DNA of 64,000 nucleotides from Huiozyma naganishii CBS 8797. Its lineage: Eukaryota > Ascomycota > Saccharomycetes > Saccharomycetales > Saccharomycetaceae. Below, piece by piece: positions 16,101-24,326 of the stretch. The translations under genes were made by a program, and so were the position numbers. The stretch lies in contig NC_035932.1 of NCBI RefSeq assembly GCF_000348985.1, forward strand, positions 124,001 through 188,000, written 5' to 3'. The number at the start of each line of letters is the position of its first letter. Positions within the stretch are counted from its first letter, which is position 1. The notes below the pieces were generated by a model, which was not told where the DNA came from, did not search any database, and saw nothing but the letters and a program-made list of their open reading frames with translations.

Positions 16101-18771
16101 AAGCACCAGACGATGGACCGGAGTGACCAGAAGCACCAGATGATGGACCAGAGTGACCAGAAGCACCAGATGATGGACCGGAGTGACCAGAAGCACCAGA
16201 AGATGGACCGGAGTGGCCGGAAGCACCAGAAGATGGACCGGAGTGACCAGAGGCACCAGACGATGGACCAGAGTGACCAGAAGCACCAGACGATGGACCA
16301 GTGTGGCTTGAAGTCACAGAGTGGCCGGAAGCACCAGACGATGGACCGGAGTGACCAGAAGCACCAGATGATGGACCAGAGTGACCAGAAGCACCAGATG
16401 ATGGACCGGAGTGACCAGAGGCACCAGAAGATGGACCAGTGTGGCTTGAAGTCACAGAGTGACCAGAGGCACCAGACGATGGACCAGTGTGGCTTGAAGT
16501 CACAGAGTGGCCGGAAGCACCAGATGATGGACCAGAGTGGCCGGAAGCACCAGAAGATGGACCGGAGTGGCCGGAAGCACCAGACGATGGACCGGAGTAA
16601 CCAGAGGCACCAGACGATGGACCGGAGTGACCAGAAGCACCAGAAGATGGACCGGAGTGGCCGGAAGCACTAGACGATGGACCAGAGTGACCAGAAGCAC
16701 CAGATGATGGACCAGAGTGACCAGAGGCACCAGATGATGGACCAGAGTGACCAGAAGCACCAGATGATGGACCGGAGTGACCAGAAGCACCAGATGATGG
16801 ACCGGAGTGACCAGAGGCACCAGAAGATGGACCAGTGTGGCTTGAAGTCACAGAGTGACCAGAGGCACCAGACGATGGACCGGAGTGACCAGAGGCACCA
16901 GACGATGGACCAGTGTGGCTTGAAGTCACAGAGTGGCCGGAAGCACCAGATGATGGACCAGAGTGACCAGAGGCACCAGAAGATGGACCGGAGTGGCCGG
17001 AAGCACCAGAAGATGGACCGGAGTGGCCGGAAGCACCAGACGATGGACCGGAGTGACCAGAAGCACCAGATGATGGACCAGAGTGACCAGAGGCACCAGA
17101 AGATGGACCAGTGTGGCTTGAAGTCACAGAGTGACCAGAGGCACCAGATGATGGACCAGAGTGACCAGAGGCACCAGATGATGGACCAGAGTGACCAGAA
17201 GCACCAGATGATGGACCAGAGTGACCAGAAGCACCAGATGATGGACCAGAGTGACCAGAAGCACCAGACGATGGACCAGAGTGACCAGAAGCACCAGACG
17301 ATGGACCAGTGTGGCTTGAAGTCACAGAGTGGCCGGAAGCACCAGATGATGGACCAGAGTGACCAGAAGCACCAGACGATGGACCGGAGTGACCAGAAGC
17401 ACCAGATGATGGACCGGAGTGACCAGAGGCACCAGAAGATGGACCAGTGTGGCTTGAAGTCACAGAGTGGCCGGAAGCACCAGACGATGGACCGGAGTGA
17501 CCAGAAGCACCAGAAGATGGACCAGAGTGACCAGAAGCACCAGAAGATGGACCGGAGTGGCCGGAAGCACCAGACGATGGACCGGAGTGACCAGAAGCAC
17601 CAGATGATGGACCAGAGTGACCAGAAGCACCAGATGATGGACCGGAGTGACCAGAAGCACCAGAAGATGGACCAGTGTGGCCGGAAGCACCAGACGATGG
17701 ACCAGAGTGACCAGAAGCACCAGAAGATGGACCAGTGTGGCTTGAAGTCACAGAGTGGCTGGAAATGCTTGTAATTAATGAGCTTTTTCCAATTGAACTA
17801 TGTGATATCGAGGTCAGATGAGATACGGATGAAGATATCTTTGTAGAAATTGAACTGCAGGTCGTTCTTGTTCTCTTTGGCGGTTTTTTAGAGCAGAAAT
17901 CAACCCACAATTCGTCACCAAAAGAATAGATATAATCACCCCAACTAGTAACAACAGTGCCTCCCGGTAGTGTAAGTTTTGTCTTGAGTGAGCCAGCCGC
18001 TAACGCATTAACGTACACAACTCTTAGCGGATAGTAATAACCTTGTTTTAAGTAGAATGTTGTGCTTTTTGGGCAATCAGAAGTCGCCAAAAGATTAGCT
18101 GTTGGTTTATCTACTTCACCACCTTCTCTCTGGCAACATTCCCAAGCAGCTTGTGGTCCTAATAAGAAATACGCACCGTCCTCCACGTGGTCGAATTGGA
18201 ACGTGTAAACACCGGTACTAGGAGCCAAAAGGTAGCCTGTTAGCTCTACGACAATATTGGTGACATCTGTGTTGTAGCCATATATCTCCCCCGAGTAGGA
18301 TTTCCGCAAAGAGTTCTGACATAAGACATTGCCACAGTAATAGCGACCAGCATACTCACGGATATCTGTACACTGAAATTCTTCACCGCCTGAAGCAGGT
18401 ATACATGGGATGTAAGTATCGAAATTTGGACTTTTAACACCTTGAACTTCACCAAATTTTTCAACTTCAGCGTACTTGAAAACATAGAAGAAATCATCAT
18501 AAATACTTGTGGTATCACCAAGATCATGGTCAAAAAATTTGGCATTTAATCCCTTGGTGGGTTTACCGTGAGGGAAACAGGCACCTGGAGTAGTGTCACA
18601 GTGCAGACCTGGATGGTCTTCGTGGCCTGGACGTCCTCCGTAACCGTGGCCGTCATGCCCTCCGTAACCGTGGCCGTCATGCCCTCCGTAACCGTAGCGG
18701 TCTGGAGAGCCTCCCCAGGCATCTGCCCCAAATATCAAAGCAGGCAGAAGTAATAAGGAACGTAACTTCAT
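13105..18771 (-). CDS. Giant repeat-bearing PA14-domain cell-surface adhesin (flocculin/Epa-like)
   Basis: An 1888-residue secreted protein. Residues 1-19 are a signal peptide (MKLRSLLLLPALIFGADA). Residues 26-50 hold a GHDGHGYG glycine/histidine repeat. Residues 65-295 form a PA14 lectin domain related to Flo1/Flo5 and Epa: ELTGYLLAPSTGVYTFQF, a cysteine pair at 212-213, YYYPLRVVYVNA and the final DYIYSFGDELW. The calcium-binding aspartate pair of Flo proteins (VDDSA) reads VEDGA here (E197-D198). From about residue 340 to 1770 come some 125-130 units of GHSGPSSGAS, broken by GHSVTSSHT variants. A Ser/Thr/Val stalk follows, ending in CACSYTDPSGHVLPFHTTLP. No hydrophobic GPI-attachment tail is present. 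The frame is intact across all repeats. The 323-residue gene next door is a paralogue without repeats. The ligand is unknown; a role in adhesion or flocculation is inferred from the domain. Confidence 0.9.
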   Translation of the reverse strand: MKLRSLLLLPALIFGADAWGGSPDRYGYGGHDGHGYGGHDGHGYGGRPGHEDHPGLHCDTTPGACFPHGKPTKGLNAKFFDHDLGDTTSIYDDFFYVFKYAEVEKFGEVQGVKSPNFDTYIPCIPASGGEEFQCTDIREYAGRYYCGNVLCQNSLRKSYSGEIYGYNTDVTNIVVELTGYLLAPSTGVYTFQFDHVEDGAYFLLGPQAAWECCQREGGEVDKPTANLLATSDCPKSTTFYLKQGYYYPLRVVYVNALAAGSLKTKLTLPGGTVVTSWGDYIYSFGDELWVDFCSKKPPKRTRTTCSSISTKISSSVSHLTSISHSSIGKSSLITSISSHSVTSSHTGPSSGASGHSGPSSGASGHTGPSSGASGHSGPSSGASGHSGPSSGASGHSGPSSGASGHSGPSSGASGHSGPSSGASGHSGPSSGASGHSVTSSHTGPSSGASGHSGPSSGASGHSGPSSGASGHSGPSSGASGHSVTSSHTGPSSGASGHSGPSSGASGHSGPSSGASGHSGPSSGASGHSGPSSGASGHSGPSSGASGHSVTSSHTGPSSGASGHSGPSSGASGHSGPSSGASGHSGPSSGASGHSGPSSGASGHSGPSSGASGHSVTSSHTGPSSGASGHSGPSSGASGHSVTSSHTGPSSGASGHSGPSSGASGHSGPSSGASGHSGPSSGASGHSGPSSGASGHSGPSSSASGHSGPSSGASGHSGPSSGASGYSGPSSGASGHSGPSSGASGHSGPSSGASGHSVTSSHTGPSSGASGHSVTSSHTGPSSGASGHSGPSSGASGHSGPSSGASGHSGPSSGASGHSVTSSHTGPSSGASGHSGPSSGASGHSGPSSGASGHSGPSSGASGHSGPSSGASGHSGPSSGASGHSGPSSGASGHSVTSSHTGPSSGASGHSGPSSSASGHSGPSSGASGHSGPSSGASGHSGPSSGASGHSVTSSHTGPSSGASGHSGPSSGASGHSGPSSGASGHSGPSSGASGHSGPSSGASGHSVTSSHTGPSSGASGHSGPSSGHSGHSGPSSGASGHSGPSSGASGHSGPSSGASGHSGPSSGASGHSVTSSHTGPSSGASGHSVTSSHTGPSSGASGHSGPSSGASGHSGPSSGASGNSGPSSGASGHSGPSSGASGHSGPSSGASGHSGPSSGASGHSGPSSGASGHSGPSSGASGHSGPSSGASGHSVTSSHTGPSSGASGHSGPSSGASGHSGPSSGASGHSGPSSGASGHSGPSSGASGHTGPSSGASGHSGPSSGASGHSVTSSHTGPSSGASGHSGPSSGASGHSVPSSGASGHSGPSSGASGHSGPSSGASGHYGTSSHTGPSSGASGHSGPSSGASGHSVTSSHTGPSSGASGHSGPSSGASGHSGPSSGASGHSGPSSGASGHSGPSSGASGHSGPSSGASGHSGPSSGASGHSGPSSGASGHSGPSSGASGHSGPSSGASGHSGPSSGASGHSGPSSGASGHSGPSSGASGHSGPSSGASGHSVTSSHTGPSSGASGHSGPSSSASGHSGPSSGASGHSGPSSGASGHSGPSSGASGHSGPSSGASGHSGPSSGASGHSVTSSHTGPSSGASGHSVTSSHTGPSSGASGHSGPSSGASGHSVTSSHTGPSSGASGYSGPSSGASGYSGPSSGASGNSGPSSGASGHSGPSSGASGHSVTSSHTGPSSGASGHSGPSSGASGHSGPSSGASGHSVTSSHTGPSSGASGHSGPSSGASGHTGPSSGASGHSGPSSGASGHSVTSSHTGPSSGASGYSERSSSSRSTAPSRSKSWSRSTSTLTGSISGSSRRSISSTSGSSNTGPSSSFGSGTISSRSSTPTVVPSSSVSIVTSVSTTVSTSVSIVVVCACSYTDPSGHVLPFHTTLPLNPRRTAY
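13466..17757 (-). repeat. In-frame tandem array of 30-bp and 48-bp minisatellite units
   Basis: About 4.3 kb made of a 30-bp unit coding GHSGPSSGAS and, by my hand count, about 24 copies of a 48-bp version coding GHSVTSSHTGPSSGAS scattered among them. Units differ mostly at a few silent positions (Ser codons TCA/TCG/TCT, Gly and Ala third bases, Ser AGT-neighbouring sites). Rare amino-acid variants are GNS, GYS, SSSAS, SVPSS, HYGTSSHT and one SSGHSGHSG junction. Both unit lengths are multiples of three, so unit gain or loss keeps the frame, and long shadow frames arise on the other strand. Such arrays in FLO genes change length readily. Confidence 0.95.
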
Positions 18772-20442
18772 TACTTGCGATGAAATTATCTATCCCTAAC
18801 GAGTGGACTGGTTGATTGGTCTTTTAACGAGGGAGGGAAAATATCTTCATATTCATTGAGTTCCATTGGACACGGGGCACACCTCGTATTTATAATGATA
18901 GCTCTGGGAAGATAAATCTTGGTTAGATAGTTGTTTTTCTGTTAGAGTTCGTAACAATGTATTCTCTTTTTTTTTCCTCGCAAGTACCGAAAATCTCGCC
19001 TAAGAAAGTCACCTTTTGAATTGGAAAATCACAGTGCAACAACACATACTTGGATAACAACATCCCTCGACCCTATCATTAGGGGTAGTTTACGCGGACT
19101 ATTAGTTGACATATTGCTGTTCCCCGAACTACTCACAATTGTATCCAATTCTAAGCGTTCACTGCTAATTTTTTTTGTTTCAACTTGGGAATTAGGCAGG
19201 AATTTACATTCCGGCGGTTAATACACATTCAAAGACAGGTCTTTGATCCTGTCGGTATATTGGTTTCTGATAAATGCTCGAAAAACAACGTGCATATACT
19301 ATTCCCGTCGTTCGCCTAGCCAATGTATACCATTGACAATACATGCGTTGCTACTACATTCAGCATACTCTTTTTGTAGAGAGCTCCCTAGGCGATTTGT
19401 CCCAAAATTTCCGCCTTCAACAAATGTCTAGTCTAACTTCACAGAAGAGTTTCGTGTTTTCACTAATGAGTTGTAGTAATGTCGAGAGCAGACTTAGTTA
19501 TTTTTTTTCCTTTATGTCTAACAAATGAAGTCCGAATTTTTACCTCTCCCTATAACGTTTGTTGTATGGAAAGCTGTAACTATCAATAAAAGTTTGATTT
19601 CTCACGTATTCATGTCTATTGATCATATAGTTTAGTTCAGTGTAGATAACTCGGTATTTGTCACAGCATCAAAAGTCTCATCTTTCCCGCTCTAATGTTG
19701 CAGCTTTGCAATCCTAAAAGATACTCAAACATCTACCGGGTCTAATAGAATTAGTAGAGCTAATAGAGCTAATAGAATTAACCAGTGGTGTTTTTCAAAA
19801 GAAGATGCTATATTTGCTTGTGCAAAGAAAGAAGTGACCCTTCAAACAAACTCATGTCATGTTAACAAGTCTTGTTGCCATCTTTTAGAAAATAGGAAAT
19901 TACTTAAAGTAACAGTCTTGACTGTACTCATATACTCTCAGCGCATGATTGGTGGTTCCTTTGAGTATCTTCGTCGTTTCAGCAATACTAACCGCTCTCG
20001 CTAAACTAAATGTCGAGAGTGGTTGAATCTTACCTCAAGAAATATTGTTTTGAAAATTTTACGTTAAAGACATTTGACATATGCGTGCAAAGTTCATCGA
20101 TATAGGACGATGAAGGAATTGTTTGTGCTTATAGGGCAGTTCTAACGAGGAGCCATAACAGTAACACAGTGTGATGGGTTTATAACAAAATACAAGAAAT
20201 CTCATTTCCCAGTGTGAGAGTACAGTTAAGCCACGTTAAGAAATTGGCTAGCTTTTTTTTTTTTAGTAGAGGGCAATATCTTCTAGAACTAAACGGCTAT
20301 ACAATTATGTTTGACCATAAATTTTACATAGCTTTTAAAATAAAGTATTCTCGATAAGAGCATCCACAAGGACGAACACTGCAGAGCGTTGCTGTCGAGA
20401 AGGTAGAACAAAACGGAAAATCAGCTATTGACATCAATCTAC
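18772..20442. other. Long upstream region of the repeat adhesin
   Basis: About 1.7 kb without a credible gene, between the long adhesin start and the stop of its paralogue. A TATA-like TATTTATAATG lies near 18887-18897, about 120 bp before the adhesin ATG. A short imperfect tandem repeat built on AGAGCTAATAGA / AGAATTAGTAGA lies at 19740-19785, and a T-run at 20250-20262. The size recalls the long regulated promoters of FLO genes, but I cannot name bound factors with confidence. Confidence 0.5.
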
Positions 20443-21414
20443 TCATTTACGGGTATTGATAGGAAGATCTGTGTGGTAACTTTTAACAACACCATCTGAA
20501 TCTGTGTAGGTGCAGTCACAGTCGGCAACAGTGCTGTAACTAACAGAAACAGAGGTAGAAACAGACACAACTGTAGAAGTAGAAATGGAGGAACTAGTCG
20601 ACGAAGCAGAAACAGAACTGGATGACGGGTTTTTACACGTTTTGTCTTCATAGGTGTAAACATACTTACCCCAATTCAAAATGGTGTTACCCAATGGTAG
20701 CTGCAGTTGCGATTCGAAAGTACCGGACATCCAGGCATTGGAGTAGACTATTCTGATTGGATAGTACTGACCCTCAACCATGTTAAATGTGACCTGCTTC
20801 GCGTATGGGTACATAACACCCATTGTGTAACCGTCAACTTCAGATAAGTCACCATCTTGGTTACAACAGCCGAAGGCAGTGTCCGAACCGACAAAGAAAT
20901 AAGCAACGTCATCGATGTTGGAAAAAATCATAGTGTAAGGACCGGTCTGCGGGGCCTTCAAGTAACCGGTGAGTTCCACAGTAACGTTACTGACAGTAGT
21001 TTGAAACCCATAGATCTGATTGTTCCAATAAGGGGTACGGACAGAGTTTGAGCACTGAACATCACCACATTTGTAACGAGGATAGTTTTCGTAAAACGGA
21101 GTGTAACACTCAAAGGTTGGATTACCGTTTTCTGGTATACATGGAATGGTACTAACAAAATTTTGCTTGGTAATACCAGACACTTCGCCGATCTGACCCA
21201 GTTCACGATAGTCATTCGCAAAGTACGATGGATCTCTCATGTAGACCCATTGGTTGATTGGCAGATGGAAAAATCTCGCAGTGAACCCGGGCTTTGGACT
21301 CCCATTCAGCTTACAGCTTGGAGGATTAAACTGCCAGGGTATACATGGTATGGAATTGGCAGAAACCAAAGAAGTGAAAGTTACTACTAGTAGTAGTAAA
21401 AAACTGGTTTTCAT
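20443..21414 (-). CDS. Secreted PA14-domain protein without repeats, paralogue of the long adhesin
   Basis: I start this protein at the methionine at 21414, giving 323 residues, because MKTSFLLLLVVTFTSLVSA is then a clear signal peptide; the frame itself opens at 21468. One PA14 domain of the Flo/Epa kind fills most of the protein: SPKPGFTARFF, VELTGYLKAPQTGPYTM, the intact aspartate pair in NIDDVAYFF, the AFGCC cysteine pair and YYPIRIVYSNAW. A short Ser/Thr/Val linker of about 35 residues replaces the repeat stalk, and the end is CDCTYTDSDGVVKSYHTDLPINTRK. That ending matches the end of the long adhesin (C-C-YTD-G-V-HT-LP-N pattern). There is no GPI signal. It may be a soluble or wall-bound lectin, or the ancestral short form from which the repeat protein grew. 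A TATATATA at 21533-21540 lies 119-126 bp upstream of this start. Confidence 0.88.
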   Translation of the reverse strand: MKTSFLLLLVVTFTSLVSANSIPCIPWQFNPPSCKLNGSPKPGFTARFFHLPINQWVYMRDPSYFANDYRELGQIGEVSGITKQNFVSTIPCIPENGNPTFECYTPFYENYPRYKCGDVQCSNSVRTPYWNNQIYGFQTTVSNVTVELTGYLKAPQTGPYTMIFSNIDDVAYFFVGSDTAFGCCNQDGDLSEVDGYTMGVMYPYAKQVTFNMVEGQYYPIRIVYSNAWMSGTFESQLQLPLGNTILNWGKYVYTYEDKTCKNPSSSSVSASSTSSSISTSTVVSVSTSVSVSYSTVADCDCTYTDSDGVVKSYHTDLPINTRK

Positions 21415-23867
21415 TTGGTCAAAGCTGGCAGAAGGGTTTGTTTGTTTTTTTGGCATACCACTAATCAATTCGACAAGAACCTATGTAGCATTGTTATGGT
21501 TTTCAAGGATTATCACTTGAAGTATATATACAATGATTCAGTGATCACGTCCTCAGAAGTCCTTGACACAGGGAAATATCAGAACTTACTTTCCTCTCTG
21601 TTGTTGAGGGAAAATCATTATTTGCAGCGAAAGTCCAACTGGTTGTGATTATATCGATAAGATTTTTGGTACTACGAAAATTGAACAAAATAAAGGCGTG
21701 AAAATTCGCCGCCTGGCCAATTTAGTATATAGATTTTTTCAAAAAGAAAACCAACTGTGTTTCGGCTTTTAACTTGTATCGGAATGTAAAAGATGGGGAG
21801 ATGTAGCAACTTATGTGCTCCTGTCCCGGTCGCATTAAATCCCAAATTTTCTTGAAGCAAAAGAAAAAGCATTTAGGAGGAATGAACTGCTTTCAAATTG
21901 AAATTGAAACTACTTTTTTCAGCGGAGTTTTTATGGTACATTTTCAGAATCCAAATGATCTCGGCCTAAACTAACTCCTCTTGCCGAAAAAAGAAGGAAG
22001 AAGCCGGGCAAGCAACAAAGTAAAGCTTTGACAAAATAGTGATGAAGTATGCTGTAACGTCTACTCAGATAATATAGCGATGCCAATTTCGAATGCAACA
22101 GCTCCTTTTCCATCCCTTTGGATTGGCCGGATCCAACGTCATATCACAACAACAAAATATCTAGCTTTCCTTGTTTTTGTTCTGCAAAGTCCTCTTAAGC
22201 TGAATCGCATCCTTTGCTAATAACTCATGAGATGCAATACTTGCGGGACCGCAACATCTCTTAAAGGTTTCCACATTCTACTGTCAGTCGTACTTTGCTA
22301 TTAAAATGGGGAAACACCTTTCCTGTGGTATTTTCCAGTTCTTAAGCGTGATTTTAAGGCAGGTAGCAGCTACCCATCTGTGTCCAATTCTTTTCGAGAT
22401 GTAGAAAATTAAAGGCATATTCATTTGCATTGATTACGGTAATCGTATGTGGCGGTTCCCCCAGTAGCAAACATCTAACCAACCCTTCAATCACGATCAC
22501 TTGCATACTTCAAATTGTTGATACCTGCAAATGAATGAATACTAAACTGTTAATATATGATATAAAACGAAGCGCATGCCAACGCTTCTGAGAGGACCTT
22601 TCACAAATTTAAGCAGAGAGTTAATTTGTATCAAAGTACGCCCTTTTCTTTACTTGTTCATTTCACATCTCTGTTCAAATTTTTGACGGGCAATTTTTGA
22701 CGGACTATTCAACAATCTACGAAAATTAAGGACGGTAGTCTATGAAGGTTGCTGAAAAAATAGTAAGCTGTTGGATATTGGAAATCCGGCTTTCGTACAA
22801 TGTTATATTGCTTATCCTCATATAAAAGGTGAAACCATTCATCGACAGTTTATGTAACTCTCCTATATAGTGCGTATACGGGGGAGGAGCTTCCGGCGCT
22901 CGGCAGTGACCGTCTGCTGGAAGACCCTGCCACACCTCAAACATGCGTAGTGCAGAATCATTCTTAGCTTCCAGCAACCATAGTCATATATTGGACACGT
23001 CGGTGTCGAATAAGACCCAATCTAAGAAGTTCTAAGCATAATCTAAATGATGTTATTTACTAGAGAACTATATATATATTTTTCTGCGGAATATGAAAAG
23101 AGAGTTTTTGAACCAAATTATTAAAATATCTGGATATGATCCACAATGTGGACGTTTTGCATGATGTTGAACGCCACACTGTGCTAACACTATACAGTAC
23201 TTAGTGCCACATAAAGGAAAAAAATCAGTTGAACCAAATCAACTGCCTCTTTTATATATTCTATTGCGGGGACAAGGATCTGGGATCGGCAGGCAGGCCC
23301 TTTTACAATAAGATGATCACATTATTATTACAATCTCCAACTCATCAAATACTTTGTTAGCCTTCGGTATATCTAGCAATGAACCACTTATCAACATATT
23401 CTTTTATAAAAGGAATAGTCCGTTCCTTCAGTCAAATTAATCAATGTTACCAGAGTTATAAGACCGCTATTGATATGGGTCCAGCTGTTAGCCACTGGCA
23501 ACCTAATAGTGCTTAGCTAGGAATTCATTACTTCTATGATTCTACGTTTGTGAGCTCAACTTAAGGTACGTATAGATTATTTGTTTTTTCCTAACTCTAA
23601 AGAAATTGGAATCACAGTTCTGCATTTATTGAAAACCCCGAAATAGACGTCACGTCAATTAAAGTGATGTCTATAAAACAAAATACCCCTATATAACGAT
23701 GTTATTTGTAAAGAGACTTCATGTTATAACATCGTTTCCCTCTATTGTACTCCTTGCCTGGTGACTACCTACTCGTAAAGTTATTTATTTTTTTGCTATA
23801 ATGCAAGTCCCCATGGTGATATAATACCCGCACGGTTCCACGGTTTAAGTACGTTGGGTTAATAAAC
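21415..23867. other. Large gene-free region upstream of the short PA14 gene
   Basis: About 2.4 kb that holds no frame over 90 codons with protein-like content and no recognisable tRNA, LTR or transposon relic. A TATA box (21533-21540) serves the short PA14 gene. The remainder is A/T-rich with scattered short inverted repeats, the clearest at 23643-23736 (separate entry) and CAGTTG...CAACTG near 23229-23248. It may be a long regulatory region, as at FLO11, or the remains of lost genes. Confidence 0.5.
23643..23736. repeat. Two adjacent inverted repeats
   Basis: The first has arms ATAGACGTCAC (23643-23653) and GTGATGTCTAT (23664-23674), 11 bp with one G/T mismatch around a 10-bp loop. The second has perfect 11-bp arms AACGATGTTAT (23695-23705) and ATAACATCGTT (23726-23736) around a 20-bp loop. 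They sit 130-220 bp downstream of the stop codon of the small membrane-protein gene, so they could be part of its 3' end, an RNA structure, or protein-binding palindromes. The first contains overlapping ACGTCA half-sites of the ATF/CREB type. Confidence 0.6.
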
Positions 23868-24326
23868 CTATTCGTATGCAAATCTATCCTTCAAATTTTT
23901 GTAAACGTTGGTTTTTTGAAACCTTTTCACCAGACTGGCTGTATAGGGCAATTGAACCACCTCCACTAAAAGGACAAAACCACAAATACCGGCGCCTAGA
24001 AGCGCGACCAAAGAGGCCAGATATGCAATCACTCCGTACTTAGTCAACTTGAGAGATTGGGAAGGGATGTAGTTTGGTGACAGGATGGGACATAGTTTAT
24101 AAGCGGCGTCCTTAAGCATGTAATATAGATTGACTAACGTCATCATGGAGACCATTAAATATATTCTATGGGAGGCAAACTTACTGAACAGCGTAATTTG
24201 GAGCTGTGAGGCTAGCGCGGTATTATGAACGACGATTGATGCTGTTATTAGCGTCGTTAGTGCGCACAAGAAAAGAACGTATTTGCTACTTGGTCCCGTA
24301 GCTGTCTCTTTTTGTGTCTCTTCCAT
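23868..24326 (-). CDS. Small multi-pass membrane protein, not recognised
   Basis: The 152-residue frame looks like a real gene: balanced composition, a clean methionine start (MEETQKETATG) and three clear hydrophobic spans at about residues 15-35 (VLFLCALTTLITASIVV), 55-75 (IYLMVSMMTLVNLYYML) and 95-125 (YGVIAYLASLVALLGAGICGF). It ends in a basic cytosolic-looking tail (RFQKTNVYKNLKDRFAYE). I do not recognise the family. The layout of short helices with a basic tail is common among small ER or mitochondrial membrane proteins of yeast. In S. cerevisiae there is no gene at this place between TRM10 and YPQ1, so it either moved here or was lost there. It is divergent from a region of short repeats (AG)n(TG)n in its leader. 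Confidence 0.7.
   Translation of the reverse strand: MEETQKETATGPSSKYVLFLCALTTLITASIVVHNTALASQLQITLFSKFASHRIYLMVSMMTLVNLYYMLKDAAYKLCPILSPNYIPSQSLKLTKYGVIAYLASLVALLGAGICGFVLLVEVVQLPYTASLVKRFQKTNVYKNLKDRFAYE

Noticed and set aside
13485..17774. Long plus-strand frames coding MDQSDQKHQ-type repeats and minus-strand LVTPVH-type frames across the adhesin array
   Set aside because: They are shadows. Both repeat units are multiples of three without stop codons in other frames, so all frames stay open; only the frame with signal peptide, PA14 domain and conserved peptide is a gene.
21415..23867. Solo LTR or other transposon relic in the long gene-free region
   Set aside because: I found no TGTTG...CAACA ends, no target duplication and no similarity to Ty LTR sequence that I can recall.
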